Of a stretch of 64,000 nt of DNA, positions 35,423 to 48,694 are shown piece by piece; within the stretch, counting starts at the first letter, position 1, and each line of letters opens with the position of its first letter. This DNA comes from Galeopsis tetrahit (taxonomy: Eukaryota; Streptophyta; Magnoliopsida; Lamiales; Lamiaceae). Below the pieces are notes generated by a model. It made no database searches and had not been told where the DNA came from. It saw only the letters and a program-made list of their open reading frames with translations. Both the position numbers and the translations under genes were made by a program. The stretch covers positions 21,728,001 to 21,792,000 of the forward strand of contig OY776120.1 of assembly GCA_963675135.1 (NCBI GenBank), given 5' to 3'.

Positions 35423-36210
35423 TACTAGTAATTTTCCAAGTAACTAGCACACTTGTTTTACAAAATACAAACTTAAACTTGAAAAGTAAAACTTCTCTTT
35501 GAATAGCCTTTGATTCTTCTCTTCAATTCAGTGGCTCTTCTCTTCTTTAATCTCCTTCAACTCTGTGAGTTCTTCTTGTGCTCTGTAGACTTAGATTGCT
35601 TGTGAATGCTTTAAGATCAGTAGTCTTAGCAGTAGGAGATCACACAGTATTTATAGAACTTAGTATGACAGTTAGCAGTTTGTGAACTAACTCTCAACTA
35701 ACTCTAAAACTGTTTTTGTAACTTCTTCTTGTAACCGACTTTGTAACTTCCTTCAACTTCCAAGTCAGCATATCTTCAACTATATCTTCAGTTACTTTTT
35801 AAATAAGCTTTCCAAACTTATTCTTCAAATACACCATATCAGCACAGTAACTTACTGTTCTGATTTTTACTCTTCTGATTATTACTCTACTGAGTCAGTC
35901 AGCACAGTAACTTAAAACCTTTCAAAACTTCTCCAGATTCCTTCTGAGCTTCTTCTTCAACTCTTCTTGAAGTCTTCTTAGTCTGAAGTAGTCTTCTGAG
36001 TCTTCATTAGTCTTCTGATCTTCTTCTAATCTAGTTCTAATCTACTGTTCTGAACTTTACACTGCTGATTACAATAGAATACAACTTTACACATATAAAA
36101 CCTATCTATACATCAACTGAACTATATACAGATGAGTACAACTAAGTCCTATACTATAAGCTGTCTATACAATACAAAACATCAGCTTAGTTCCTAACAG
36201 TTCATATATC

Positions 36211-36365
36211 AGATCAGTAAACAATAAGATCAGTAAACTCATATAAGATCAGTAACTTACATATAAGATCAGTAAGCATTTAAGATCAGTAAATATATAA
36301 GATCAGTAAGTATATAAGATCGGTAAATAGATAAGATCAGTAAGTATATAAGATCAATAACTCAG
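36211..36365 (-). repeat. U3 array of GATCAGTA in the D 3' LTR
   Basis: About ten copies of TAAGATCAGTAA with 4-12 bp spacers. The matching array in the 5' LTR is at about 49855-50010. Confidence 0.8.
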
Positions 36366-36599
36366 ATTTCAAATATCTCATATAAGATCACTAAAATTAT
36401 TCTTAATATTACTAAATAAGATCAGTAAACTTATTCCAAATAACTCAGTTAATATCAGTAATCTCAATTTAAGTTTCTCATCAAATGACTTAGTTAAGAT
36501 GACTTAGAACCACATATATTACTAACTTTAAGTTGCTTTTGGCCATCAAAACATACTTTCATCAATTAGAACATTGTTTATAGGATTCATATCCCAACA

Positions 36600-36613
36600 A
36601 TTTCCCCCTTTTT
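36600..36613 (-). promoter_or_regulatory. 3' polypurine tract of element D
   Basis: The minus strand reads AAAAAGGGGGAAAT directly before the LTR start, preceded by TGGCTTCATC. Confidence 0.9.
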
Positions 36614-37680
36614 GATGAAGCCAAAACTACTTAAATGTTAATAAATCAGTAGTTAAGTATGTAGTCAATCATAACAGTTCATCATTTCAGAATTCATATC
36701 ATATTCACAATCAGATCAGATATTTCACATATTACACATACTAACAAAATATGCATAAAATATAGAAATAAAGACTAAGGATAAGAAATGTTATCTTCTG
36801 AGCTTGTCCTTCATCTTCATTCTGTATCTTCAGATTCTGAATGCAACATACATCCTTGCTTTAATATCCATCATATGTTGATGATCAGTGATACTTTCTT
36901 CTTTGATAATCTCAGCAATTATGTTGTTGATCTCCTTGTAATCAGGTTCTCCATTTTCCAGTCTTGGAGGTTCCCAATTTGGTTCTTCAGGACACAAGAT
37001 CTTGGTTCCAGCACGAGCAGCAACTTGTGCTATATCTTCCCAAAACTATTGGTCAATGTTCAGCATGAACTCTTCAAAATCAATAAATTCAGCTTCTTTG
37101 CTCGAATGATCACCAAACTTCTTCACAATGAAGTTTGCAATCTGCCACTTCTTTTTCAGATTCTTCCAATGTTCCATATTTTCTGTTAGAACAATAAAAT
37201 CCACAAAGTTCTCATCCTGAAAATTTTTATCAAACTCTTTTCCTTCAGCTTTCCTTTGAGCATTCAATTTCTTCTTCAAAGTAGCAACTTTGTTATCAAA
37301 TCTTGTTTTTAAGAACTTGATATCCTTTTCTTTCTTCTTTTTCAGCTCTGCTTCTTCAGCTTTCTTTTTCTTCAAAACTTCAAGTTTTTCTTGCTCTTTA
37401 CTTGAAACACCAACTTTCAATTTGCTCTTTGATCTGGTAAGTCTACCAGTTTCTTCTTCTTCTTGTTCTTCATCAGACAAGACTAACTTCCTCTTCTTCT
37501 GAATAGAACTTTCAGCAATATCAGGTCTCTTCTCAGCAATTTCTTGACCTTGCTGTTTCTGTTGCTTCCTTAGTTTGATTTTCTCATTCAAACTAGCAAT
37601 CTCTTCTTTCAACTCATCCTGACTCACAACCAACTGAGCTTGTTGTGACTGAGTTTGATCCATCACTTTCCTTGTCTTAT

Positions 37681-37696
37681 CTTCCCCCTTTTTGGC
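37681..37696 (-). promoter_or_regulatory. Internal PPT-like tract in D ORF2
   Basis: The minus strand reads GATGAAGCCAAAAAGGGGGA, the same 20-mer as in B ORF2. Confidence 0.55.
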
Positions 37697-37879
37697 TTCA
37701 TCATGCCACTCTTTTAATGAAGATATGTGTTGCTCCAGCTTCTTATGCAACACTTGAGACAGGTTCTTCTCTTGCAATCTATGAAGATCATAAATTTTAG
37801 ACATTGTATGCTCCATAACCTTCTCATAAGAGTGTTCAGAAGTCATCTTATTCATTCTGTCAGTAGCTTCTTGGAACAT

Positions 37880-39515
37880 TGTTGGTCCTGAAAGGAGTAG
37901 ATAACAAGTGTATGGGGGGGGAATACACTTGTATGCAAATTCTTTTTAGATCAAACCAGAGCTCAGCAAGATTGTCTTGGACAACTCTGCTGAAGAAGAT
38001 TAACTCTTCTAAGATAATCAAACTACTAAGTACTATTGAGTACTTAGTTGAACAACTATCTAGGGGAGTTATATGTGCGGAATAGTGGTTGGCCCTTTAA
38101 GTTTAGACTCCTTTAGTTTCTGAAATCACTTAGTCAATGTAACACAGTCCAGTTAAGCTTCAGGGAAGTTGTCCAAAACAGTTTTGCACAGTCTTTGAAT
38201 GTTTATCCTTGAAAGATCAGTTTTGTGTGCAGTGTTGAGTGAATGTAAGTATTTGTAAAGTAAATCAACACAAGAGTTTATAGTGGTTCAGAGACTCAAG
38301 CTCCTACATCCACTTTCCCTGATTTAACAGGATAATTCCTTCACTCTTGGAATTAACTTGTTTTATAGTGCCAAGGTGCACTTGATCAAAAACACCACTC
38401 CTTGGTGAATTGATCCCTAGGATGTCTAGAGTCCTAGTACCCTCTTCTCAACTCAGAACTGAACTGTTCTTCTCTCAACAGTCAGCTCCTACCACTTCTA
38501 CTACTACAACCTTCTCACTTTCACTCTTGAAAGGTGTAAGGGTTGAAGTAAGGTTCCAACTAATGAGATATCCTTTACAGTGAAGATCAGTGTATAAGGA
38601 TAGGATATCTCTCTAAGCTTGTGTATGGATATACAATTGGGTTCCGCTTAGATGAAGTGTTTGAAGACTAAGATAGTCTTTGAAAGCTTTGAAAGCACTC
38701 TAGCTTGTAAGAACTTTGAGCTTAGTTGGATTGTGTTGAGGTGCTTTCAAATGGTCTTCACATTTCTGTATTTATAGACAAAATGGAGGATTTGCCCGTT
38801 GGAGAGGCAGCCCCAAATTGCTATAAATGTCTTCCTTGAGTTCTTCAATCTGGAAGACAGATTCTTGATAGTGACATGTCCTCATTTGGGTAATAAACGA
38901 CTGTAACAGTCTTGTCTTCATTCTGCAGCACTTTTCCCAATGTTTGACTTCCTGTTAGGACTTGGACATGGCTTCTGAAGGTTGATCCAATGATAGGACA
39001 ACATTCCTTATCATTTGGACAACTCTCCTTATCACTATCAGCAGTTTTGCCTTTCAGCAAGGTTGGCTTGCTCTTCTTCAGATGACTTGGCTCTTTCCCT
39101 CTATTTCACTTCAAGGTGAACTTAGCTTGTTTCTTTGAAGACCTTTAGGGAATGATTGTCTCAAACTTCTTCAGCATAGTTGGCCTCAGGCTTTCAGAAC
39201 ACTTGATCTTGATTAATTTAGCTGAGACAACTCCTCTGGACAACTCTCCTGAACAGCATGATTTGTCTTCAAGAGACTTAGTGTTGTATCCAGAGTTTGA
39301 GCCTTGAGGGGACTTGTTCTTTGTGTACTTTAAAGCTTGTGTTCCCCCTCAAACTGTGCATCTAATCATCTAAGAGCTTCCTAACATATTAGCTCCTCAT
39401 CTAGCCTTAATACTATATGTTCCACCATCTCTAGAACACATTCATTTATAATTTAGGCATGTCTCAGGGGGGGTTTTGGTATTCAATCAAAACATAGCTC
39501 ATTTTATTCCCAACA
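37880..39515 (-). mobile_element. Solo LTR (1636 bp) of a sixth copia family
   Basis: Perfect target duplication AACAT at 37875-37879 and 39516-39520. Ends TGTTGG...CCAACA. On the minus strand it starts TGTTGGGAATAAAATGAGC and has TATAAATA at 38776-38769 followed by the hairpin chain (38415-38282). No internal region or second LTR, so LTR-LTR recombination is the likely origin. It splits the D ORF2 coding sequence. Confidence 0.95.
38282..38415 (-). other. Conserved hairpin chain in the solo LTR
   Basis: In + coordinates: AGTGG/CCACT (38282-38286/38310-38314) enclosing GAG/CTC; CCTG/CAGG (38318-38321/38328-38331); AGTGC/GCACT (38367-38371/38378-38382); CACCA/TGGTG (38393-38397/38403-38407) between GATC at 38384 and 38412. 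Stem sequences differ from the other families; the layout is the same. Confidence 0.65.
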
Positions 39516-41486
39516 AACATTTTCACAGCATCTTCCAATTTTGCTTGAAGCTCTGCATTCTGCTTTTTCAATATCTCAAAGTCAGAATTATCAGATTCCT
39601 TCTCAACAGGAACTGTTCTGATCTGTTCCTATACATCCTCAAGAATAATAGGATCAGTAGAATTAATTGGAATGCTTTCCATCTCTTCAGCATTTAACTC
39701 TTGATTTTCCAAGGCTTCTGTTTCTTCAATCACAACAGTGTTCTCAAACACTTCTGTTGCATTGTCAACATCCTCATCAATATCCATAAAACCCTTTTCA
39801 GCAGCATTCTCAGCTTCATTAACACCTTTCTCTTCACTTTCCATAAATAAATCTTCATCTGTATTAGGAGTTGCAACCTTTTCAACAGTGTACTTAACTC
39901 CAGTTAATCTTTCAACAAGATGAACCACAGATTCTGGAGTGACTAACTCAAGAAAAGAGTTAACACCAGCTGCTTGCATCTGTTCTGCTTCCCAATCATC
40001 AAAGATTGAAGCACCTCCCATACCTTCCATGATAGCCAAATTCTCCTTTAAAGTACTCCTCTTAAGATACACCCATGTGCCTATCCTACGGAGTTTCTCA
40101 AACTCAACTGAGCTTTCATCCAATCCAGGAAATTGTTTCAGGGGATGATGAAATGTCAATTGGTACAGTAGAAGGTTCAAATTCATGTTCAGTAGAGTGA
40201 GCATGAACCTGTGTTGGGGAATGATGTGGTGAAGGTTGATGTGAAGATTGATGTTGAGGACTAGAAATGGGGGTAGGACAAAAATTAGTGTTCTGAGGGG
40301 ATGAATGGGGAGTGTTCTGAGTCATAGAAAAATAGTGAGCTGATTGTTCAGAACATGAAGGTTGAGGGTTTTGGTTTTCAGCTGGGCTTGGTTCAGAGTT
40401 TGAAGGGGTAGAAGAAACAACAACTAACTTCCTCCTAGCACTTCTCCTCTTAGTTCTCTTATGAACAGCAATAGGACTAGGAACACTAACCTCTTGCTCT
40501 TCTGAGCTTGATTGCACCACAGTTTCAACAAATCTAACTGTTGGCTCTGAGGCAGCTGTAGCAGACCTTCTTCTCCTTGGTCTAATACTGCTCGGATCAT
40601 GCCTCGCCTTCGACCTAATCTCAGGTTGATTGTCATCAGATCGGTACATCGAAGCTCCAGACTCTTGTGCTTCAAGTTCTTGAGGTTGTTCCAAGGGGTT
40701 TTCTTGTTCAAAACGAACAGACTCCTTCTTCATCAAGAATTTTCCATGATGGAATTTCTTGGGATTACTCCAATACGGCTTTTTAACCAGCTGAGGCAAC
40801 AAGAAACTCAGCTTGCTTCCAAACCCTAATTTCGATTTAATCGAAAATTCCAAAGTATCCTCATCGAACAAAACTTTGTCTTTCTCATTTAACAGCCTTT
40901 CCAAGAAAAATCCTTGCCAATCACCTTGAACTCTGTCGATGATTGCAGCCATAATTCTAATCTTGGAACTTGATAAAGCATCCTAGCTATGATGTTGCCC
41001 TAACAAGCATTTTCCGGCTATATCCATCAAAAATTGAAGACCTGTAGGAAGAACATCCTTCTTCAGATTAGTCAAGGACTCTGTTTCAACACCTGACCAT
41101 CTTCCTACACATTCCTTCTCTTCTCCAGCTTTATAATTCATAATGTCCACTGGGCCTTGAGGCAAATCCAACATCACTTCTAGGATTTCCCTTGTAATAG
41201 TGACCTTATGCCCAGAAAGCATGGAGTGGACACCATTGCTATCTCCTTTGAGTTGCAAATAAAATTCCATAGCCTCCGGTTCATAGACATTCAGTGGAGA
41301 TGATTCCAGAAATTTCCTCAGCCCACACTCCTCGCACATTGTCAGAATCGCCTGATTTTCAGCATTGTGTCGGCCATTGAAGTATACAGCATTTTCTACA
41401 AAAATGCCCTTCTCGCGAACCCAGAAATTTGAATCAAATGTCCCTGCAACTTCGTTAGTTTCATTGATAATATTGATAGTTGCCAT

Positions 41487-42661
41487 TTGTAGAATTTTGT
41501 AGAAACCAGAATTTTTCCAGTAGTTATGAAGTTATGAGATTTCCAGAAATGAACTCGTAAGCAAGACGATGAAGAGTGATCGTTTTTGTCAAATTCAAAA
41601 CCAATCTAGGGCTAGGATTAAATTTGATCATCACAAGGAATGGTTGAGATTAAATCTCGAAATCCGTGTTTTAATAAACTGTTCATATTCTAGTACCATC
41701 CTTAATTTTTGGAGCCAAATTGTGTTTGATAAATACACCACAGTTTTTAGGTTAGAAATAGAAGAGTGTATTAATCTTCTCTATTAGTAATCTAACATTT
41801 GAACAATTTTTTACTTAGAGTAATCTAACATTTGAACAATTTTTGACTTAGAGTAATCTAAACCAAAAGACTGTTCTGATGCAAATCAGCACAGTAGTTT
41901 CCAAAACTATTTTACTTCATTTTCTTACAAGTATATAAAGAAAATTTCACTTATCTGGATCACCTGAGTACTGTGATCAGCTGAGTAACCTTTTTAGAAA
42001 TCAGATCAGTAGATGAATCAGATTAGTAGAATTCTGTAGACAGATTAGTAGTAAACAAATCTTTCTGTAGACAGATTAGTCAGTAATCAGATTAGTTCTG
42101 TAGAATAACTGAATTGTAATCAGATCAGTACTGTAGACAAAGAAGCTTTGTAATCAGTACAGTTCTGTAGACAAGTCAATGTATTAATCAGAATATATCT
42201 GTAGACTGTTATAGCCTGTAATCAGATCAGATTAGTAGACTTTTCAAATCTGTAATCAGATTAGTTCCCCCTTCAATGGAGAATTCCTCTTTTGTGCCTG
42301 TTTCACCTTGGTAAAAGTGTTAGTTCATGAGATATAAGTGTAAAACAGTACAGATTAGTAAAAGTGTGTTTAATTTAATGATCACATCAAGGTTTAAGCT
42401 AAAGTGACTTAGTGTTCTGAGTCAACAAAAGGATCTTTAAGAAATCACAGATTCCCCCTTAATGTATGTTCTCAGTGTCCCTCAGCTTTACCAGCTTCCT
42501 CATTGGGATTAAGGTCACTTTAGTAACCTTGTTACCTGTTTTAAGTGTAGTGATCAGACATAGGGTTGTCTCTTCTGAATTTTGAGTTTTGATGTACTTC
42601 TCTTAGTTTTGCTTCATATCCTTCTTGGTATAAGATCAGTACCTGAAATGTTAGCACAGTA
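41487..42661 (-). other. Element D pol-ORF2 spacer
   Basis: AT-rich and non-coding. 41780-41870 has a tandem pair of TCTAACATTTGAACAATTTT. 41970-42270 is dense in ATCAGATTAGTA, AGATCAGTA and CTGTAGAC words, related to the U3 array of its LTR. PPT-like tracts (minus) at 42264-42276 and 42449-42463. Confidence 0.65.
42264..42463 (-). promoter_or_regulatory. Two post-pol PPT-like tracts of D
   Basis: The minus strand has TTAAGGGGGAATC at 42463-42449 and GAAGGGGGAACTAA at 42276-42262, in the same order after pol as in B and E. Confidence 0.55.
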
Positions 42662-45600
42662 CTATATACACACAGAATCCATATCTATCAATCCTAAACT
42701 AATGCACAATTCTCTGAATCTCACTTCAGCCAATGGTTTTGTAAAAATGTCAGCTCTTTGAATATCAGTATGAATCTTTTCCATCCTAATATTCTTCTTT
42801 TCAACATGATCCCTAATAAAATGATGCCTAATGTCAACATGTTTGCATCTAGTATGTAGAACAGGATTTTGTGTGATGGCAATGGCACTATTACTGTCAC
42901 AATATATAGGTACATTAGATTCTACAACATTGTAGTCTCTGAGTTGTTGTATTAGCCAAAGAAGCTGACTACAACAACTACCTGCAGCCATATATTCTGC
43001 TTCAGTAGTAGAAGTTGCCACACTTGTTTGTTTCTTTGAAAACCATGAAATGAGCTTAGTTCCTAAGAATTGACATGAACCTGAAGTAGATTTTCTATCT
43101 ATTTTGCAACCTCCAAAGTCCGAGTCTGAATAACCACTTAAAGATATATCATCATCTGCAGGATACCATAATCCTCGATTAATGGTCCCCTTTAGATATT
43201 TCAATATCTTTTTGGCAGCTTCCAGATGACTTTCCTTGGGGTTTGCTTGAAATCTTGCACATACTCCAACAGAAAAAGCAATATCAGGTCTGCTGGCAGT
43301 TAGATAGAGTAGAGAGCCAATTAAAGCACGATAGTGAGGTTGGTCAGAAGACTTACCTCCTTCATCAGGATCCATTCTGTATGTAGGTTGCATGGGCACA
43401 CCAACTGTCTTACAGGTTTTAATACCAAATTTTTCTAGCAAATTCTTAGTGTATTTTGCTTGATTTATAAAAATACCTTCTGAGGTTTGTTTTACTTGAA
43501 GACCAAGAAAATATGTCATTTCTCCCATCATAGACATTTCAAATTTACTTTGCATGAGTGTAGAAAAGCTTTCACTCAAGGTTTTGTTGGGTGATCCAAA
43601 AATAATATCATCCACATAAATTTGAACAAGTAATATATCATTACCTTCTTGTCTTCTAAACAAAGTTCTATCAACCTTGCCTTTTGTAAAACCATTTTCA
43701 AGTAAGAATAGAGAAAGAGTATCATACCATGCTCTTGGAGCTTGTTTCAATCCATAGAGTGCTTTCTTTAACCTGTATACTTGGTGACTATTCACTTCAA
43801 AACCAGGTGGTTGTTCCACATAAACTTCTTCAGCAAGTATACCATTCAAAAATGCACTTTTCACATCCATTTGATACACAGTAAATTTCATATGTGCAGC
43901 ATAAGCAAGGAACAATCTTATAGCTTCTAGTCTAGCTACAGGGGCAAAAGTTTCATCATAATCAATACCCTCTGCTTGAGAGTAGCCCTGAGCAACTAAT
44001 CTAGCTTTATTTCTAACTACAAGATCATTTTCATCCCTTTTGTTCTTGAAAATCCACTTAGTGCCTACAACATTATGATTACTAGGTCTATCAACAAGTT
44101 CCCAAACTTCATTTCTAGTGAACTGATTAAGTTCTTCCTGCATGGCTATAATCCAGTTACTATCACTTAAAGCTTCAATCACAGTTTTAGGCTCAATAGA
44201 TGATAGAAAACAGCACCAGCAAAATAGAGACTTACTAGGTTCTTCCTGGGAATCAAACAATTGTTTTCTAGTTTTGACACCTTTACTAGAATCACCTAGA
44301 ATCAGATCAGTAGAATGAGCAGACTTCCATGTCCTTCTATTCTTAACAGAAATGCTATCATCATTTTCATTATGCAAATTATCATGCAGATCAGTATCAT
44401 TTGTATCAGCAGATTTGTTCACAGGAGAGCAGTCATTCAATTCTTGTATTTCAGAAGTTTTAGATGACTCACCTTTGTCTTTTACCTTTTCTTTATCAGA
44501 ATCTTGATCTAGGACTTTCAGGAAAGGATTATATGCTTGTACAGATTCATATATTCCTGTATCATCATCTTCATGGTTGATTTGGAGCTGTAATTTGTCA
44601 ATTTTCTTACTGAGCTGATGATCAGCAGAGTCCTGCACATTCTCATCAAAGACTACATGGGGTGTTTCTTCCACACATAGGGTAGAGTAATTAAATACTC
44701 TAAATGCTTTGCTTACAGAAGAGTATCCTAAGAATATTCCTTCATCAGCTTTTGCATCAAAAGCATTTAATTTACTTTTGCCATTGTTATGTATGAAACA
44801 CTTACATCCAAAAATATGAAAATAAGAAACTCTTGGTTTTCTGACTTTCCATACCCCCATAAGGTGTTTTACCATGCACCTTATTAAGAGCACTTCGATT
44901 TTGGGAGTGGCAAGCTGTGTTAATAGCTTCTGCCCAAAATTTCTGAGGTATGTTGAATTCTGCAATCATAGCTCTGCAAGCTTCTTTTAGTGTTCTGTTT
45001 CTCCTTTCTGCAACACCATTTTGTTGAGGGGTTCTGGCTGCACTTGTCAGATGCTGTATGCCAGACTTAGAACAGTAGTCAGAGATGTAACAATTAATAA
45101 ATTCAGTCCCCTTGTCACTCCTAATCTTGACAATGGGATGACCTTTTTCAACCTGCAACCTCTTCAATAGATCTGGAAGTAGTGTTTGTGTATCACTCTT
45201 TTTGTGTAGAAAGACTACCCAAGTAAACTTAGAGTAATCATCTACTACAACTAGAGTATACCTTCTTCCATTCAATGTGGGAGGGTTGATAGGACCATGA
45301 AGATCCATATGCAGGAGTTCTAAAACTCTACTTGTTGAAAGAGTTGGAATGGACTTAAATGAAACCTTTACCTGTTTACCTTTTTTACATGAATCACATA
45401 CTTGTGATTTGGAATAGATTTCATTGGGAATGCCCTCAACAAGATGTTCTCTAGCAATCTTGTTGATTATCTTAAAGTTCAGGTGGCAGAGGCGTTTATG
45501 CCAGAGCCAACTGTTTTCTTTAGGACTCTTAGTAATAAGACAAGTATTCTTAGGACAACTATTCCAATTCACAATGTATACACTTCCTTGTCTTGTGCCA

Positions 45601-45944
45601 ACAAGTAGAACATTGTGAGTCCTTTTATCTATTATTTCACATCTTCTGGTTTTGAACTGAACTTTGTATCCCCTGTCACAGAATTGAGATACAGATAACA
45701 AATTATATTTCAAACCTTCAACATAGGAGACATCTTGGATTTCAACATCTCCATTCTTGATGAATCCAAATCCTTTTGTGATTGCTATTGAGCTATCACC
45801 AAAGATGACTTTTGGTCCTTCCTTGTCATGATAGTCAGTAAGTAAGGCCTTGGTACCAGTCATGTGGTGTGAACACCCACTGTCTATGTACCAGGTCTCA
45901 CCAACTGAACCACCTTTCTTGTATAAGTCCAGTCGATCCTGCAA
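42662..45944 (-). pseudogene. pol: Element D pol, nearly intact, one frameshift
   Basis: About 1090 codons. Protease WYIDSGCSHHMTG (about 45890); pre-integrase LWHKRLCHLNFK...CDSCKKGKQ; integrase core HMDLHGP, IRSDKGTEF, NGVAERR (45310-44990); a variable linker; RT with SAFLNG and YVDD (about 43610-43621); RNase H TEAEYMAAGSC, CDSNSAIAI; end at 42662. The only lesion I see is a one-base insertion near 44858 (a GGGGG run), between integrase and RT. It opens in a different frame from gag, as in B. Confidence 0.95.
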
Positions 45945-45976
45945 GGTAGTGATCTTAATAACTTAGGTACCCTAGT

Positions 45977-48533
45977 TTATTGGGGTCCTTGGGGGTTAGT
46001 AGAGAGAGGTACCCAAATGAACATTGAGGATTTGAATAAATGAGACCTCTTCAATTTCCTTCCAAATTTATCACAGAACAGTACTTTATTAACCAATTCA
46101 GAATTATCAGCAGACTTAGGATCTATTTTTCTAAGATAGCCTTTCCTTTGTTCTATCCCTTTTTCAGTAAGATCAGTATGCCTGTAATAGTTTGAATATG
46201 GTCTGAAAGCATGTGGACCATACGGCTTATAGATGCGTTTTGATCTTTCCTCTCCAATGGTATCATAAGATAAAGGAGGAGGATAAAGAACAGGTTTGTT
46301 ATGATAATGAGGCACAAATCTCCTAGGTTTAGTTGAATACAGCTGAGAGTGCCTTATGAAAGGAGGTCTAGGCTGTTCCCAACTTGCCTGTGCTTGTCTT
46401 GACCTACTGTTCTGAGTTTGTCTCTTCTGATTCCAGGACTGATCTGATCTGGTCAGATGAGTATAACTCTTCTGGTATGGTCTTGACTGTACTGGTCTTA
46501 ATACATTCTTCATTTTACCATTCTTGGTAGTAGGAGGGATGTATTTAGACTGTACTTTGAGTTTTGAATCATCATCATAAGTCATAGGTTCTTTTCCTTT
46601 ATCTAGTTGCAAAGAACTTGAACTAGCTCCATTAGTGTTCTTAAATTCTGAAGTAGATGAACTAGGCAGATCAGTACCTATTCCACTTTTATCATTTGGA
46701 GCTCTATATCTGTCTGAGATAGTTTGATTAATTCTAGTAGAGTTAATCATCCCAGATAGCTTTCGATCTAGGCTCACTACTTCAGATTCTAAGAATCTAT
46801 TGCGCTCTTCAAGTTTTTCACACTTGATCTTTAAATCATTGAATTCATTAGTCTCTTTGGCTTGAGTTTTAAGCATACCCTGATATAGTTTGTCAATGGA
46901 TGCATAATTTTCTTGGAGTTGGGACAACTCTTCTGATAGCCTTGCATTTATGACAGCTATATTAGGATCTACTTTTGACTGAGCTTCTTTCAGATTAATG
47001 ATTTCTTGCTTTAAAGTTATATTCTCATCACTAATTTCAATGAATGCTTTGTTAGCTTGTAGAAGGTCATCTTCAAATCACTCCTTGGGAATGATGAAGA
47101 CTACTTCCTACACTGCTAACAGCAGCATCACTTTCATCAGTGTCAGAATTGTAGCAAGATTGAAAAGAGTTAGCAGATGATACCTCATCATTTATTTTGG
47201 CCATCATTACCAGTCCATCATCTGCTATGAAGGCTTCATCTTCATTGCTAGAGGGGTAGTCAGATGAAGACGATGGTAACTCTTCTGATTCCGAATCAGA
47301 GTCATTGTAAGCCATCATTGCCTTCTTACCCTTGGCATATTTTCGATCTCTTCTGGCTTTCCTTTCTTCTCGATCTTCAGAACTCAGATCAGGACATTCA
47401 TAAGCATAATGGCCTGGCTTATCACAATTATAGCAAACAGGATTGTTAGAAGTTCTTTTAGGAGGAGAATGTTTTCGGTTCCTGTCATGCTTATCAATTG
47501 AGTTCCTGTCTTTCTTATCAGAATACTTTCTATCCATCTTATCAGATGAGTTCCTATCTCTCATGTTCTCATTAGAGATCTCATCCCTTCTTTCAGAAGA
47601 GTTTTGATCCCTTCTGTTCACAGAAGAGTCCCTGTTATTAGAACTCTTAGTTTCCTTATAGAATCTCTTGTACCTACCATACCTCTTATTCAGTTTATCA
47701 AATCTTTTGATCATAAGGCTCATCTGATCTTTCAGACTTAGATCAGAACTATCTAGTTCATCTTTTATGCTTGAGGCCTTAGACTTAAATGATCTAGACC
47801 CCTTAGAGGTAGAGGCTTTAAAAGCTATGTCCTTAGAGGCATCCCTATCCTTATGAATCACAGTAATAGGATCTTCTTCATCTAACTCAAACTCATGTGC
47901 CTTAAGTGTTTGGAACATAGTTTCTGCTGGCCAAGAATCAATGTCTTGTGTGGTTTTAATGATCATCTTGACCATTTTCCACCTTTCATCCAAGGCTTTC
48001 AAGATTCTCAGGTTAACTTCTCTATCAGTATAAGTCTTTCCTAATACATCAAGATCATTCATAATTTTGGTAAATCGAGTATCCAACTCATCAATTGATT
48101 CTCCTGGCTTCATCTTAAATGATTCAAACCTTTGGACAGTAGTGGATAACTTGCTTTCTTTGATTAGTGTAGTACCTTCACAAAGAATAGCCAGTTTGTC
48201 CCACATTTGTTTTGCAGTCTTACATTTTAGCACTTTACCAAGATACTCATTTGGTAAGGTGTGTAAAATGTAGTTCTTGGCAAGACTGTCCAAATTGTTT
48301 TGTTTCATTTCTTCCGAAGTCAGTTCTGACCTTGGTTTAGGGACCAGTGCTCCAACTGGTTTAGATGGATCCAGAACAGCAGTGTTTTCCACCATGATGA
48401 CAATTGGTCCTTCAGTCACCACAGACACCATTAAATCATGGGTTGAGCTAAAGATGGCCTCCATCCTAAGCTTCCAGTAGTCATAATCTGCAATCTTGAA
48501 CTTAGGCAGTTTGTTCACATTAGTGTCATCCAT
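45977..48533 (-). pseudogene. gag: Element D gag, one frameshift
   Basis: ATG 48533; N-terminal KLPKFKIADYDYWKLRM, then the copia gag-polypeptide domain. A basic region with a repeated RNSSD/KKDRNS-like pattern (47670-47470). CCHC knuckle CYNCDKPGHYAYECPDL (47435-47385). An acidic Ser-rich part, a one-base insertion near 47072, a coiled coil (47040-46740), and a Pro-rich C-terminal part ending WVPLSTNPQGPQ and TAA 45977-45979. About 850 codons. Pol follows 33 bp later in another frame. Confidence 0.93.
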
Positions 48534-48680
48534 GTTTGTTTAGACAAATAGGATCAGTAGTATAGCAGATAGATTTCAAGTATTCAGAGAGTGACAGATA
48601 TTAAGAAAGAGTAGCAAGATCAGTAAGATTTCCTTAAAGATCTGCAAGGTTATCAAGAAACAGCAGTCCAAAGAACTACT

Positions 48681-48692
48681 GCTCTGATACCA
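48681..48692 (-). other. Primer binding site of D (initiator tRNA-Met)
   Basis: The minus strand reads TGGTATCAGAGC, two bases after the 5' LTR, as in A. Confidence 0.93.
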
Positions 48693-48694
48693 CT

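Larger units (their letters stand above)
34987..36599 (-). repeat. 3' LTR of element D (1613 bp)
   Basis: TGTTGG...CCAACA. TATA at 35655-35648 (minus). A GATCAGTA array at 36211-36365 falls in U3. Hairpin chain at 35278-35422 is complete. Confidence 0.96.
36830..41486 (-). pseudogene. Element D ORF2, broken and split by a solo LTR
   Basis: ATG 41486 to TGA 36830-36832 on the minus strand; about 1000 codons without the insertion. N-terminal domain (VYFNGRHNAENQAIL, EFYLQLKG, ITREILEV, LMDIAGKCLLG, LSFLLPQLVKK) to about 40720; Ser/Pro-rich linker; second block (RRIGTWVYLKR...DDWEAEQMQ) near 40080-39950; acidic stretch; solo LTR 37880-39515; coiled coil; C-terminal block ending YVAFRI. Breaks: TAG 40983-40985, frameshift near 40120, a stop near 39628, the insertion, and TAG 37046-37048. 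The YPMC part seen in A, B and E is not evident. It is the most damaged gene of an otherwise young element. Confidence 0.87.

Noticed and set aside
36211..36365. CRISPR-like array of GATCAGTA repeats
   Set aside because: Repeat is only about 12 bp with 4-12 bp AT-rich spacers, lies in a plant LTR, occurs in both LTR copies and has no cas genes.
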